64,000 bases of DNA from positions 1-64,000 of the forward strand of contig NZ_JACBYI010000004.1 in assembly GCF_019352175.1 (NCBI RefSeq), given 5' to 3'. The stretch is from Paenibacillus sp. S150. Lineage in GTDB: Bacteria > Bacillota > Bacilli > Paenibacillales > Paenibacillaceae. The notes beneath the pieces were generated by a model. It was given only the letters and a program-made list of their open reading frames with translations. It was not told the DNA's origin and ran no database searches. Below, in pieces: positions 16,754 through 25,875 of the stretch (its first letter is position 1; each line of letters starts with the position of its first letter). Position numbers and translations under genes: made by a program.

Positions 16754-16857
16754 GGCCTGCCCTCCTTGAAAAAGTAGCTCTTTTGTAATTCACTTTACCA
16801 TGGCTGCAGGCCAAACACAAAGAAAACCAAATGCAGGCAATTGAAAGGGGCAAGAAG

Positions 16858-18657
16858 ATGAAACAACCGATATCATTGACCTGGGAATTGGATTCTATAT
16901 TTCCCGGCGGGTCAGCTTCACCGCAATTCGAGAATTTCTTGCGGAAGCTGGAGACAGACATCGAAGCTCTGGGCCGGCAGGTAGCAGACGCTGCTCCACC
17001 TTCAGACCTGGAGTCAACCCGCAAGCTGGATGAGGTAATCGCGCTGCTGCAGAGCTGCTCCGGCCGTCTGGTGGAGGCTGCTGAATTTGCCGGATGCCTG
17101 GGTGCCCAGAATCAGCAGGATAAGGGTGCCGTGCGGCTGTCCTCCAAGGTTACGGGTCTGAGAGCAGGCTTCAAGGGGGTAAGCTCAACATTCGACAATT
17201 TGCTGCGCCAAACTACGGATGAAGTATGGAGCCAGTGGATGGCCCGTCCGGAGATTGCCCCGCTGGAATTTGTCCTCGGCGAGAGCCGGGATTTAGCCCG
17301 CGAAAAGATGAGTCCGGAGCTGGAGAGCCTTGCCCTTACGCTGGCCGTTGACGGCTACCATGGCTGGAGCGAGCATTACGAAACGATCGTAGGTTCCATA
17401 CAGATCCCTTATGAGGAGGGGGAGGAAACCAGGCTGCTGTCTGTCGGACAAGCCTTCAACAAGCTGGATGATCCGGACCCCAAGGTACGGGCAGCCATGT
17501 TCCGCAAATGGGAAGTGGCCTGGGGCGGTGCTGAGGACTACTGTGCCGACACCCTCAATCATTTGGCCGGTTTCCGCTTGAATCTGTATAATGGAAGAGG
17601 CTGGGAGGATGTGCTGAAGGAGCCGCTGGGCATCAACCGCATGTCGCATGCATCGCTGGATATGATGTGGGATGTCATTACTAAGTCCAAGCCGGCGCTG
17701 GTCTCCTACTTGAACCGCAAAGCCAAGCTGCTTGGGCTGGAATCGCTGGCCTGGGTGGATGTGGAAGCTCCTGTGGGGAAGTCATCAGGCAAGATCCCTT
17801 ATGATCAGGCGGCAAATGACATTGTGGCGCAGTTCCGCAAATTCAGCCCGAAGCTGGCAGACTTCGCCGAGCGTGCGTTCGACAGCAGCTGGATTGAGGT
17901 CGAGGACCGCCCGGCCAAACGTCCCGGCGGTTTCTGCGTATCTTTTCCTGAGAGCAGGGAATCCCGTATTTTCATGACCTACAGCGGTACCCCGTCCAAT
18001 GTTTCCACGCTGGCTCATGAGCTCGGACATGCCTATCACTCTTATCTGCTGGAGGATCTTCCGCTGCTCAATCAGAATTATGCCATGAATGTGGCGGAGA
18101 CCGCGTCAACCTTCGCAGAGGTTATTGTGGCCGATGCCCAAGTGAAGGCAGCAGCCAGTGCTGAGGAGAAGATTGCCCTGCTGGAAGCAAAGATCCAGAA
18201 CAGTGTGGCCTTCTTCATGAATATCCACGCCCGCTTTTTGTTCGAAACCCGTTTTTATGAAAAGCGCAAGCATGGCCTTGTGAATGCCGGGGAGTTGTCG
18301 GCACTCATGGTAGAAGCGCAGAAGGAAGCCTTCTGCGGGGTTCTCTCCGGATATCATCCCCATTTCTGGGCCTCCAAGCTGCATTTTTATATATCGGAGG
18401 TGCCGTTTTATAACTTCCCGTATACTGTCGGTTACATGTTCAGCACAGGATTGTACCGGCTTGCACTCCAGGAAGGCGCATCCTTCGCCGATAAATACGA
18501 CAGCCTGCTGCGGGATACAGGCATCATGACCCTGGAGGATCTCGTATCGAAGCATCTGGGCGCGGACCTGACTCAGCCGGAGTTCTGGCAGGGCGCAGCA
18601 GATCTGATTATTGAGGATATTAACGAATTTTTGAGAATGACGGAGCATTCCGGCTGA
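16858..18657 (+). CDS. M3 family oligoendopeptidase (PepF type)
   Basis: A 599-residue cytoplasmic zinc peptidase that cleaves short peptides. The catalytic motif is HELGH at 387-391 (STLAHELGHAYHSYL), with the downstream Glu in NVAETASTFAE. Length matches PepF/PZ-peptidase homologues. The ATG at 16858 has GAAAGGGG 8 nt upstream and was chosen over the in-frame ATG at 16831. Single-gene unit ended by a strong terminator. Confidence 0.93.
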   Translation: MKQPISLTWELDSIFPGGSASPQFENFLRKLETDIEALGRQVADAAPPSDLESTRKLDEVIALLQSCSGRLVEAAEFAGCLGAQNQQDKGAVRLSSKVTGLRAGFKGVSSTFDNLLRQTTDEVWSQWMARPEIAPLEFVLGESRDLAREKMSPELESLALTLAVDGYHGWSEHYETIVGSIQIPYEEGEETRLLSVGQAFNKLDDPDPKVRAAMFRKWEVAWGGAEDYCADTLNHLAGFRLNLYNGRGWEDVLKEPLGINRMSHASLDMMWDVITKSKPALVSYLNRKAKLLGLESLAWVDVEAPVGKSSGKIPYDQAANDIVAQFRKFSPKLADFAERAFDSSWIEVEDRPAKRPGGFCVSFPESRESRIFMTYSGTPSNVSTLAHELGHAYHSYLLEDLPLLNQNYAMNVAETASTFAEVIVADAQVKAAASAEEKIALLEAKIQNSVAFFMNIHARFLFETRFYEKRKHGLVNAGELSALMVEAQKEAFCGVLSGYHPHFWASKLHFYISEVPFYNFPYTVGYMFSTGLYRLALQEGASFADKYDSLLRDTGIMTLEDLVSKHLGADLTQPEFWQGAADLIIEDINEFLRMTEHSG

Positions 18658-18731
18658 AAAGTTTGTCAGAACTAAGGCGTTTCATGTTTTGGCAAGCAAG
18701 AGCAGAGGCTTGACAAGCTGTATTAACGCGC

Positions 18732-18757
18732 AAAGACCCCTGTTAAGGGGTCTTTTT
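18732..18757 (+). terminator. Terminator of the M3 peptidase gene
   Basis: AAAGACCCC, TGTTAA loop, GGGGTCTTT, then Ts. Confidence 0.9.
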
Positions 18758-18863
18758 GTGCTGGGATATTGTCGAAATAAGACGATTGTAAGAGAGTAAT
18801 ATACAATAAAATAACGAAATGTGCGCATTTATAGGGATAAACACCCATTTATGTTGAATAATG

Positions 18864-18892
18864 TTGAACGCTATTACTGGGTGGCCTATAAT
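18864..18892 (+). promoter_or_regulatory. Sigma-A promoter of the 19002 gene
   Basis: TTGAAC at 18864-18869, a 17-bp spacer and TATAAT at 18887-18892. The predicted leader is about 100 nt. Confidence 0.8.
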
Positions 18893-19001
18893 GAGTCTAA
18901 AGCCTTATATAAGGGCTGCCAGGCAGCACATGCTTACGAAGCGAGTTCTGTAGGAAGGCTATTCAGGGAAGCCAGCTCACAAAACATTTAGGGGGAGACA
19001 C

Positions 19002-19409
19002 ATGCTGAGAACAGAACAACTATCACTCGCAAGACAGATTGATTTGGTGTTTAAGGAACTGCAGGAGGAATTGTCAGGATTGTCTTCCGGCACGGTGTTT
19101 GTACAAATCAGAAATAACGTTATTGGAAAGTTCGGAATCCGCCATAATCCGCTGGCCGGACGGAGCGGGACCTTTGCGGCAGAGCAGGAAGGGTTAACCT
19201 TGGAACAGCAATCCTCCTTCCGGCTTATGGCTCTGGAGAGCCTGAAATACAAGCGCCGCTGGACTCACGGTGAAATCAGCTATGAATTTGCATTGCGTCA
19301 GGGAATGGTGGTGGTCGATGCCACACTGGAATCCAATTATAATATGGCCAACCTGATGATCCGCTACCCCCGAAATGTCCAAGCCGACAACGATAAATTC
19401 TACGGCTGA
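19002..19409 (+). CDS. Conserved hypothetical protein
   Basis: A 135-residue soluble protein with GGGGGAG 6-8 nt before the ATG. The N-terminal half is helical (EQLSLARQIDLVFKELQEEL), then NVIGKFGIRHNPLAGR and a mixed region ending NLMIRYPRNVQADNDKFYG. It has no Cys, signal peptide or membrane segment. I do not recognise the family. The near-consensus sigma-A promoter and monocistronic layout imply vegetative expression. Confidence 0.75.
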   Translation: MLRTEQLSLARQIDLVFKELQEELSGLSSGTVFVQIRNNVIGKFGIRHNPLAGRSGTFAAEQEGLTLEQQSSFRLMALESLKYKRRWTHGEISYEFALRQGMVVVDATLESNYNMANLMIRYPRNVQADNDKFYG

Positions 19410-19439
19410 GCTATTATACATAGGAAACCGCATATGCAA

Positions 19440-19473
19440 AAGCCCCCCTGCGCCAGAGGCGAAGGAGGGCTGT
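19440..19473 (-). terminator. Terminator of the ssp gene
   Basis: On the minus strand AGCCCTCCTTCGCC, short loop, GGCGCAGGGGGGCT, then TTTTGC. It also lies 31 bp after the plus-strand 19002 gene. Confidence 0.7.
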
Positions 19474-19529
19474 AAATCTGGTCCGCTTCAGGCGTCTAGC
19501 CTGGCGGGATACTTATGATAAGGCTGTTA

Positions 19530-19763
19530 CTACGAACGACCGGACAGTTGTTGCTCTGCCAGTTGCACCAGACGTTTGGTGATGTATCCTCCCAAAGAAC
19601 CGGTTTCGCGGGAAGTGTAGTTCCCATAATAACCGTCAGCTGGGATGGTTACTCCAAGCTCCTGTGCTGCTTCATATTTCAACTGCTGCAGCGCTGCAGT
19701 CGCTTGAGGAACGACCAGGTTATTGGAACGGCTACCACGACCTTGTTGACCTGCTTGACCCAT
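19530..19763 (-). CDS. Alpha/beta-type small acid-soluble spore protein
   Basis: A 77-residue DNA-binding protein of the dormant spore. It contains the GPR protease recognition region ([10 protein letters not shown]) and the conserved C-terminal block [20 protein letters not shown]. It coats and protects spore DNA and is degraded during germination. AAGGAGGTGA lies 6 nt before the ATG. A close sigma-G promoter match sits upstream, as expected for forespore expression. Confidence 0.95.
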   Translation of the reverse strand: MGQAGQQGRGSRSNNLVVPQATAALQQLKYEAAQELGVTIPADGYYGNYTSRETGSLGGYITKRLVQLAEQQLSGRS

Positions 19764-19794
19764 GTTTGTTCACCTCCTTCGCCCGTTGTGAAGA

Positions 19795-19824
19795 TAGTAT
19801 GAGCGCTGGGAGAGGAATTCATGC
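19795..19824 (-). promoter_or_regulatory. Sigma-G promoter of the ssp gene
   Basis: On the minus strand GCATG (-35), 18-bp spacer, CATACTA (-10). This fits the forespore sigma-G consensus, and the -10 lies about 32 bp before the ATG. Confidence 0.75.
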
Positions 19825-19864
19825 ACGGTTTCGGAAGGTTTTAAGGATGGTAATTATATGAAAT

Positions 19865-20839
19865 TTAGAGCTCGGGATAGATCACTTCAAGATTGCTTGA
19901 AATCTCAAGGGTTTGGCCGGGCTTAAGCGTAATTAAGCCGGTAAAGGAAGCCTCTTTATCAAGATTGGGCGCATCCGGCAGCCAGGTATAGGGCTCGATG
20001 CACAGGAACTGGTCTGCCGTACCTTTAGTATATATCACCCAGTGCCGAAAGAATTCCTTGTCAGCGGTATAGCGCAGGCCGTAGCCGTCATCCCGGGTCA
20101 GGACAGCCTCTGCAGGCTGCTGATCTCCAATGCGCAGCACGGTATCCAGATTCGCTCCTTCCAGGCCAAAGCCCTGCTTCAGGGCTTCAAGCCCGTTAAG
20201 CGGAAGAAGATTGCCGCTTGTCAGCAGCTCATCATTCAATTCATAGACATTTTCGACGGGCAGCTGAAGCTTCCAGCGGCCAGGCTCGCCATCAATCAGG
20301 AACCAGGTATGATAGCCGATTCCAAAAGGAATTTGCCTGTCTCCCAGATGCGTGACCCTCAAGGTTTGCTTGAGACGGGCATCCTGCAAGCGGAAGGTCA
20401 TCTCAAGCTTCAGTGGAGCCGGAAGCTGCTCCATCCAGCGGGGATCATCCACAGTGTTGAATTCAGTGGTCACCGCGCAGCCTTCCTCATCCTCTTCAAT
20501 ATCGCTGACACACCAGGCTTGCGTTCTGTGCAGGCCATGAATGTGGCTGCCTCCTGGTGAATTTGGTTCGAACTGATAGCTTATGCCGTCGAACTGGAAT
20601 TGCCCCCGGCCGATTCGCCCAGGCGGAATAAGGAGCGGCATGCCGAAATGATAAGGCTTTTGCAGATAATAGGATAGCTCGCTCTCCTCGGGCCTGCGCA
20701 GAATTTCACGGCTTTCCTTACGGTCCCACAATGAAATAACGTTGTTACCCAGCCGCGGCAAAAGCGTGACTTCCAGCTCGCGGCTATGCAAAATATATGT
20801 ATCATAACCGCCCCACTGCCCTTTGGTCACCTGTTTCAT
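19865..20839 (-). CDS. Aldose 1-epimerase (mutarotase) family protein
   Basis: A 324-residue cytoplasmic enzyme interconverting sugar anomers. Family features are IPPGRIGRGQFQFDG, the His motif GGSHIHGLHRTQAW, FGIGYHTWF with the second catalytic His, and a C-terminal Glu in QFLCIEPYTWLPDAPN. The ATG at 20837-20839 has AAAGGAG 10 nt upstream and was chosen over the longer frame to 20896. Monocistronic; the sugar specificity cannot be told from sequence. Confidence 0.88.
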   Translation of the reverse strand: MKQVTKGQWGGYDTYILHSRELEVTLLPRLGNNVISLWDRKESREILRRPEESELSYYLQKPYHFGMPLLIPPGRIGRGQFQFDGISYQFEPNSPGGSHIHGLHRTQAWCVSDIEEDEEGCAVTTEFNTVDDPRWMEQLPAPLKLEMTFRLQDARLKQTLRVTHLGDRQIPFGIGYHTWFLIDGEPGRWKLQLPVENVYELNDELLTSGNLLPLNGLEALKQGFGLEGANLDTVLRIGDQQPAEAVLTRDDGYGLRYTADKEFFRHWVIYTKGTADQFLCIEPYTWLPDAPNLDKEASFTGLITLKPGQTLEISSNLEVIYPEL

Positions 20840-20926
20840 GAGATGTATGCTCCTTTGATAAATCTGTAATCGGATAGACACGGATACCCTTATCATACCA
20901 GATTTATATGCCTGTGGTTAAGTCAT

Positions 20927-20955
20927 TTGACAACTTCTCCGCTTCGCACTATGAT
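20927..20955 (+). promoter_or_regulatory. Sigma-A promoter of trpS
   Basis: Consensus TTGACA at 20927-20932, a 17-bp spacer and TATGAT at 20950-20955, just ahead of the T-box leader. Confidence 0.88.
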
Positions 20956-20959
20956 GAAT

Positions 20960-21240
20960 GCATTCAGAAAGATGACAATGCGATGACAGGAACAAGTAGG
21001 CGGGAGAAGCACCTTCAGAAAGCCGGTGGTTGATGCGAACCGGCGGGGCACTCCAGGCTGAATGGACCCTTGAGCGCCGCGCTCGAACAGGCAGAAAGGC
21101 CTAAGTAGACCGGCCGGCTCTTCCCCGTTAACGGAAGTCAAGGCTGCCCTGGCACAGATCTCTCCAACAAGAGTCTGCAGGCGGCGAATAAGGGTGGCAC
21201 CACGGTCTCACGTCCCTTGCGGATGTGGGGCTTTTTTGCG
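20960..21240 (+). promoter_or_regulatory. T-box riboswitch (Trp) upstream of trpS
   Basis: The canonical T-box sequence AGGGTGGCACCACG is at 21191-21204, followed by a terminator stem and T run (to 21238). Upstream are Stem I elements including AGTAGGCGGGAGAAGC and GATGCGAACCGG. TGGA at 21063-21066 is the likely specifier, TGG for Trp, matching the downstream tryptophanyl-tRNA synthetase. Uncharged tRNA-Trp should stabilise the antiterminator and raise trpS expression. Confidence 0.92.
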
Positions 21241-21279
21241 TACCGAGGCAAATGAAAATATGGAATCGGAGGGAATATC

Positions 21280-22269
21280 ATGACTAAAAAAGTATTGTCG
21301 GGCATTCAGCCGAGCGGTTCACTGACTCTGGGAAATTACATCGGAGCGATCAAAAATTTCGTCAAACTGCAGGAGGAGCATGAATGCTACTTTATGGTGG
21401 TGGATCTGCATGCCATCACGGTCTCCCAGGACCCTGCCGCACTTCGCGAAAATTCAGAATCTGTGGCGGCGTTGTATCTTGCCGCTGGGATTGACCCGGC
21501 AGTCTCCAACGTCTATATGCAGTCCCATGTACAGCAGCATGCGGAGCTGGGCTGGATTATGACTACGCTCACAGCGATGGGCGAGCTGGAACGGATGACA
21601 CAGTTCAAGGATAAGTCCTCCGGCAAGGATTCTGTAGGTGCAGGCTTATTCGTATATCCTTCATTGATGGCTGCCGATATTCTGATTTACAATGCCGATC
21701 TCGTGCCGGTTGGAGAAGACCAGAAGCAGCACCTGGAGCTGACACGCGATTTGGCGGGCCGCTTCAACCGCCGCTTTGGCGAATTCTTCACCGTACCGGA
21801 GCCATATATTCCCGAAGTAGGCGCACGTATTATGGCTCTGGATGACGGAACCAAGAAGATGAGCAAAAGCAATCCGAACCCGGGCAGCTATATCGCCCTG
21901 CTCGATCCGCCGGATGTCATCCGCAAAAAAATCAGCCGCGCTACGACAGATTCGGGGCGTGAGGTTGTCTTTGATCCGGCGAACAAGCCGGAGATCAGCA
22001 ACCTGATGAGCATCTATGCCGAATGTTCGGGAATGACCCTGCAGCAGATTGCCGACCGGTATGAGGGCCAAATGTACGGCGGTTTCAAAAAGGATCTGGG
22101 CGAGGTTCTGGTAGCCACCCTTGAGCCTCTCCAGCAGAAATACCGGGAGATCCGCAGCTCCGGCGCCCTGAGCGGCATTCTTGCCGAAGGAGCGGAGCGC
22201 GCGCGCGGAGCTGCCGCCCTGACACTGGCGGGCGTCAAAGAACGGATGGGTTTCCTGCCGCTGCGCTAG
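21280..22269 (+). CDS. trpS: Tryptophanyl-tRNA synthetase
   Basis: A 329-residue class I synthetase charging tRNA-Trp. The HIGH-like motif is in GIQPSGSLTLGNYIGAI (TLGN) and the KMSKS signature is in GTKKMSKSNPNPGS. GEDQKQHLELTRDLAGRFN is the dimer and Trp-site region. Length is normal for the short bacterial type. ATG at 21280 with GGAGGG about 6 nt upstream. Controlled by the T-box leader. Its stop overlaps the stop of the convergent small membrane gene by four bases. Confidence 0.97.
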   Translation: MTKKVLSGIQPSGSLTLGNYIGAIKNFVKLQEEHECYFMVVDLHAITVSQDPAALRENSESVAALYLAAGIDPAVSNVYMQSHVQQHAELGWIMTTLTAMGELERMTQFKDKSSGKDSVGAGLFVYPSLMAADILIYNADLVPVGEDQKQHLELTRDLAGRFNRRFGEFFTVPEPYIPEVGARIMALDDGTKKMSKSNPNPGSYIALLDPPDVIRKKISRATTDSGREVVFDPANKPEISNLMSIYAECSGMTLQQIADRYEGQMYGGFKKDLGEVLVATLEPLQQKYREIRSSGALSGILAEGAERARGAAALTLAGVKERMGFLPLR

Positions 22270-22460
22270 GAAGGCTGCTGTGCTCTGGCTTCAGCCTTGC
22301 GTCTCAGCCTGGCCTTGAGGATGAAGCCCCAGCCAATGTTCAAAATGCATAAAATTCCCAGCAGCAGCGCCAGCCAGATGTTATAGCTGATGGAAATGGA
22401 TGCTGCGGTGAGGATCAGGATGGAAGAGCATGCGAACCAGAGGGACAGACCTTTACCCAT
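22266..22460 (-). CDS. Small two-helix membrane protein
   Basis: A 64-residue protein (MGKGLSLWFACSSILILTA, then SYNIWLALLLGILCILNIGW, basic tail LKARLRRKAEARAQQ). Two membrane helices with the basic tail probably in the cytoplasm. The ATG at 22458-22460 has AGAAGG about 10 nt upstream; a longer frame starts at 22520. It overlaps the trpS stop convergently. No family is recognised. Confidence 0.6.
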   Translation of the reverse strand: MGKGLSLWFACSSILILTAASISISYNIWLALLLGILCILNIGWGFILKARLRRKAEARAQQPS

Positions 22461-22519
22461 AACGAGCCAGCCTTCTTTCATTTGTAGGATTTGAAGTAAC
22501 AGCAAGCCACTTGGATGCA

Positions 22520-22553
22520 TCCCGCTGCGCTTTTCCGCACAGCGGGATTTTTA
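22520..22553 (+). terminator. Hairpin with T tract after trpS
   Basis: TCCCGCTGCG, loop CTTTTC, CGCACAGCGGGA, then TTTTTAT. It lies about 250 bp after trpS, within the 5' region of the convergent gene. Confidence 0.65.
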
Positions 22554-22683
22554 TATTTCCGGACCTGGGTGAAAACGCTTTATGGTGATTGTGCCCTATG
22601 TGCTGCCAGGCGTCAAGAGGTGAATGGTGCAGGACAAGCCGGTCCCCGCACCGTGCGGGCCTGGCAAGAGCTGCTTCCCCGGT

Positions 22684-22714
22684 GAAAAAAAGGCGTCCGC
22701 AGAAACGGACGCCT
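22684..22714 (-). terminator. Terminator of the YfhP-like gene
   Basis: On the minus strand AAGGCGTCCG, TTTCTG loop, CGGACGCCTT, then a T run. 13 bp past the stop. Confidence 0.88.
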
Positions 22715-22726
22715 TGCCTGCTGAGG

Positions 22727-23731
22727 CTACAGCTTCATGGAACCCGGATCAATGGCGAACCGCTCATCCAGTTTTTCATTGCTGAGCCAGCCCACATAGG
22801 TGTTTAGCGGATGGTACTCATTGTCCATGACCAGCACCGCAACGAACGGGAATTGCTTGCGGTGTAAATAACGCACATCTCCCCAGCGTACAATATAACC
22901 AGAGGGTACTTCCTCGACCTCGGCTACCGCATAGGATGTGAAGTACAGAAAGGCCTGAATATCGGGATGGCTTTTGGAATGCTCAACTGCGGGGTGGGCG
23001 GAGCACACCGCATGCTTGAACCATTCAAGCCTTCCGCTGTTCAGCAGCCCGATAATATAGCTGCCGTCCGGCTTGGCCTTGACCACATTCCAGCGTGTTG
23101 GCGAAATGGTTGGAATCACAAAATAACGTTCGCCGGCGTTATGATGGATGTCTTTGTCCTTAAGATTCCTTGTCAGCCGCGCATGGACCAGTGTCCGCCA
23201 GATATAATAAAGCGCGATGCTGGCATACAGCGTAATAAATAAAGGGGCCGGAGGAACGATTCCGCTGATCCAGAGTATTATGGCCGCCGCATGGCTGCCA
23301 AATATAAACGGATCAAAGATATGGATAATGTTCCAGGCGATCCACTTCTCCGTGAAAGGACGCGCGGCCTGGGTTCCATAGGTATTGAACAGGTCGCTGA
23401 ATATATGAACCGCCACCCCGACGAAGCTCCACAGCGCAATATGGCTCAAGGAATCAAGATCAGTGAATCCGAAGGCCGGGCCTATAACCAGTGTAATCAA
23501 AGCGGGCCACAGCAGTAAAAACGGCAGTGAATGAGTAATTCCCCGGTGGTTGCGGATATACAGCGCATTATCCTTCAGGCGAAGCGCGGTATCGGCATCC
23601 GGCGCTTGAGAGGCCAGTACGGCGGCGATCATGACTGCCCCGGCCAATGTCGGCTGGGAAGCAACTGCGGGATCGACGAAGGACAGTCCGGCGAGTCCCA
23701 GGCCCATAACGAAATGTGTAGCGGTATCCAT
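22727..23731 (-). CDS. YfhP-like membrane-bound metal-dependent hydrolase
   Basis: A 334-residue protein. Residues 1-190 are a DUF457/YdjM-type membrane domain with the metal-binding signature MDTATHFVMGLGLA, QAPDADT and NHRGITHSLPF (conserved His and Asp). The C-terminal 140 residues are soluble (GERYFVIPTISPTRW, DVRYLHRKQFPFVAVLV), as in B. subtilis YfhP. The substrate is unknown. AAAGGAGATCTGACC precedes the ATG. Monocistronic. Confidence 0.85.
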   Translation of the reverse strand: MDTATHFVMGLGLAGLSFVDPAVASQPTLAGAVMIAAVLASQAPDADTALRLKDNALYIRNHRGITHSLPFLLLWPALITLVIGPAFGFTDLDSLSHIALWSFVGVAVHIFSDLFNTYGTQAARPFTEKWIAWNIIHIFDPFIFGSHAAAIILWISGIVPPAPLFITLYASIALYYIWRTLVHARLTRNLKDKDIHHNAGERYFVIPTISPTRWNVVKAKPDGSYIIGLLNSGRLEWFKHAVCSAHPAVEHSKSHPDIQAFLYFTSYAVAEVEEVPSGYIVRWGDVRYLHRKQFPFVAVLVMDNEYHPLNTYVGWLSNEKLDERFAIDPGSMKL

Positions 23732-23857
23732 TGGTCAGATCTCCTTTGTACGGAAGTTCTCTATTAATATCTACCCAATTTGACGTCCAGTTATTTAGGG
23801 GGGATAAAATAAATAATGTCACGTAATTGTCAAATTGATGAACATCTTGGTCGATGA

Positions 23858-23887
23858 TTGTCAAACTCTTTCATGGTTTGTTATGAT
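23858..23887 (+). promoter_or_regulatory. Sigma-A promoter of ctaB
   Basis: TTGTCA at 23858-23863, an 18-bp spacer and TATGAT at 23882-23887, about 105 bp before the ctaB start. The long leader ends in AAGGAGG. Confidence 0.7.
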
Positions 23888-23990
23888 AAAGTTAACAGCA
23901 AAGTGATTTATATTCTCAACTTGGAGCGTTGATTCCAAAGAATCCGCTCCTGCGGAACGCAGAAGTCCCTTAGAAGGAGGAACACCCGAC

Positions 23991-24923
23991 GTGGACAATC
24001 AATTGAGATATCAAGCTTCTTCCGATTCCGCAGCCGTGTCTGCCAAATCGCCCAAGGAAGGTGCCAGCTGGCGCGATTTCATTGCGGTGACGAAGCCCGG
24101 CATTATCCGCTCCAATCTTATTGCCGCATTTGCGGGTTACTGGGTCGCCTCGGGCTGGGATGTGCAGTATGGCCGGCTTATTCTGACCTTGCTTGGCACT
24201 ATGCTGGTCATGGCCTCGGCCTGTGTATTCAATAACTATTTTGACCGCGATCTGGATATGAAAATGGAAAGAACACGCGAGCGCGGTCTGCCGACGGGAA
24301 GACTGAAGCCAAATACCGTGCTGGTCTATGCCACAGGGCTTGGCATCGCCGGTCTGGCGGTGCTGTTTGCCTTTTGCGGTGTGCTTGCCGGAATATTCGG
24401 CATCGTCGGCATGTTTGTTTATGTAGTAGTTTACACCCTTTGGCTCAAAAGAACATCTACATGGAGTACATCAGTGGGCGCGATTTCCGGGGCAATGCCT
24501 CCGGTAATCGGTTATGTAGCCGTTACCGGCACCGTGGATCTGGGGGCGTGGCTGCTGTTCGCCATGCTGTTTCTGTGGCAGCCGCCGCATTTCTGGGCGC
24601 TTGGCATCCGGCGCAAGGAAGAATACAGAGCGGCCGGATTTCCTTTGCTGCCGGTAGTCAAGGGCACGCGGCGCACGAAGCTCCAGATGATTCCCTATGT
24701 GGCGCTGCTGCTGCCGATCCCGGTGCTGATGTATGTATACGACTATGCCGGAATCTTTTACCTTGTCATCTCTGCGGGGTTGTCGCTGGCCTGGCTGTAT
24801 CTCACTCTGAAGGGCTTCAGGGCGAAGGATGACGATGCCTGGGCGAAGCAGAACTTCTTTTTCTCCATTAATTATCTGACGGTCAGCATGATTGTGCTTG
24901 TGCTGAACACGATCCACGGCTAA
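23991..24923 (+). CDS. ctaB: Protohaem IX farnesyltransferase (haem O synthase)
   Basis: A 310-residue UbiA-family integral membrane prenyltransferase that adds a farnesyl group to haem B to give haem O for terminal oxidases. The first Asp-rich motif is NNYFDRDLDMKMERTRERGL and the second is HFWALGIRRKEEYRAAGFPL. About nine membrane helices. Start is GTG at 23991, with AAGGAGG about 9 nt upstream. Co-transcribed with the SCO gene (15-nt gap). Its partner ctaA lies about 14 kb away in this window. Confidence 0.95.
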   Translation: MDNQLRYQASSDSAAVSAKSPKEGASWRDFIAVTKPGIIRSNLIAAFAGYWVASGWDVQYGRLILTLLGTMLVMASACVFNNYFDRDLDMKMERTRERGLPTGRLKPNTVLVYATGLGIAGLAVLFAFCGVLAGIFGIVGMFVYVVVYTLWLKRTSTWSTSVGAISGAMPPVIGYVAVTGTVDLGAWLLFAMLFLWQPPHFWALGIRRKEEYRAAGFPLLPVVKGTRRTKLQMIPYVALLLPIPVLMYVYDYAGIFYLVISAGLSLAWLYLTLKGFRAKDDDAWAKQNFFFSINYLTVSMIVLVLNTIHG

Positions 24924-24938
24924 GGGGGAATATGTCCT

Positions 24939-25556
24939 GTGCAGACCTTGAAACGCTACAAATGGACCTGGCTGCTGCTGCTGCTGGCCTTGGGCATGGC
25001 CGTTTACCTGGCAGCCAATTCTTTGAGCTCCGGCAGTCACAAGCTGCCGGTACTCGGGGAGGTGCAGGACTTCTCGCTTGAAAATGTGGACGGCCGGCAA
25101 ATTGCGCTGGCGGATACGGAAGGGAAGCCGAGGCTGGTCTATTTCTTCTTCACGGAATGTCCGGATGTGTGTCCCATCACTACCTATATGCTGTCGCAGA
25201 CACAGGACTTGCTGATCAGGGACGGCAGCTTCGGCAAGGATGTGGAGTTTGTATCCATCTCCTTTGATCCCGGGAATGACACCCGCGAAGCGATCAAGAC
25301 GTTCGCTGACCGCTTTCACGCCGATTACAACGGCTGGTATTTCCTTCGCGGCGACCAGGAGCAGGTGCGCACACTGGCTGCCGATTCCTTCAAGGTGCTG
25401 ATTTATGGAAACAACAAGGATAACTTTGCCCATGCGAATCTGATCGGTCTGGTGGACCGGGATAACCGGCTCCGGGGATTGTATGATGCGGGGGACACGG
25501 AGAATGTGACGCCGGAATTTTTGGCGGGCAGCCTAAAAAAACTGGTCCGGGAATAA
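24939..25556 (+). CDS. SCO1/SenC family cytochrome oxidase assembly protein
   Basis: A 205-residue protein with an N-terminal membrane anchor (residues 9-28) and an external thioredoxin fold. It has the copper-binding C-x3-C pair C74 and C78 in FTECPDVCPI and the distal His in NFAHANLIGL. It delivers copper to the CuA site of cytochrome c oxidase. Start is GTG, 15 nt after ctaB, with AGGGGG upstream. Operon with ctaB. Confidence 0.93.
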   Translation: MQTLKRYKWTWLLLLLALGMAVYLAANSLSSGSHKLPVLGEVQDFSLENVDGRQIALADTEGKPRLVYFFFTECPDVCPITTYMLSQTQDLLIRDGSFGKDVEFVSISFDPGNDTREAIKTFADRFHADYNGWYFLRGDQEQVRTLAADSFKVLIYGNNKDNFAHANLIGLVDRDNRLRGLYDAGDTENVTPEFLAGSLKKLVRE

Positions 25557-25572
25557 CAGAACATAGACAGGA

Positions 25573-25628
25573 CAAACGCCTTATTCAGTTTCTTGCGTGT
25601 GATGCGTGAAACGAACAAGGCGTTTTTG
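25573..25628 (+). terminator. Terminator of ctaB-SCO
   Basis: AAACGCCTT and AAGGCGTTT arms with an inner GTTTC/GAAAC pair, then TTTTGT. Confidence 0.8.
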
Positions 25629-25875
25629 TGTTCAGGCGGCTGGTTAGCCAAGTACAAGAGGCATTTTGTAAATTAAGGAATTATATAGATTGAACTTGTA
25701 ATTTTTCTATTTAGGACTGGTCGTAATTCCAGAGAATGCTTGGACTTCCCGCCGCTGCCCGTCTGCAGATTTCTTGATGTATACCACTGTTCGCGGTGAA
25801 AATCCGCAGACAAAGGCAGACGCTCCGCTCCTGCAGTCTCCAAATTTTCTTCCGCCGCTTTTTCGCCAGCCGTAA

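Noticed and set aside
16335..17024. Long minus-strand frame of 229 codons
   Set aside because: Its upstream part overlaps yycC and the M3 peptidase start; the coupled ATG at 16563-16565 defines the real 76-residue gene.
24471..25433. Minus-strand frame of 320 codons
   Set aside because: Antisense to ctaB and the SCO gene, both with clear family motifs.
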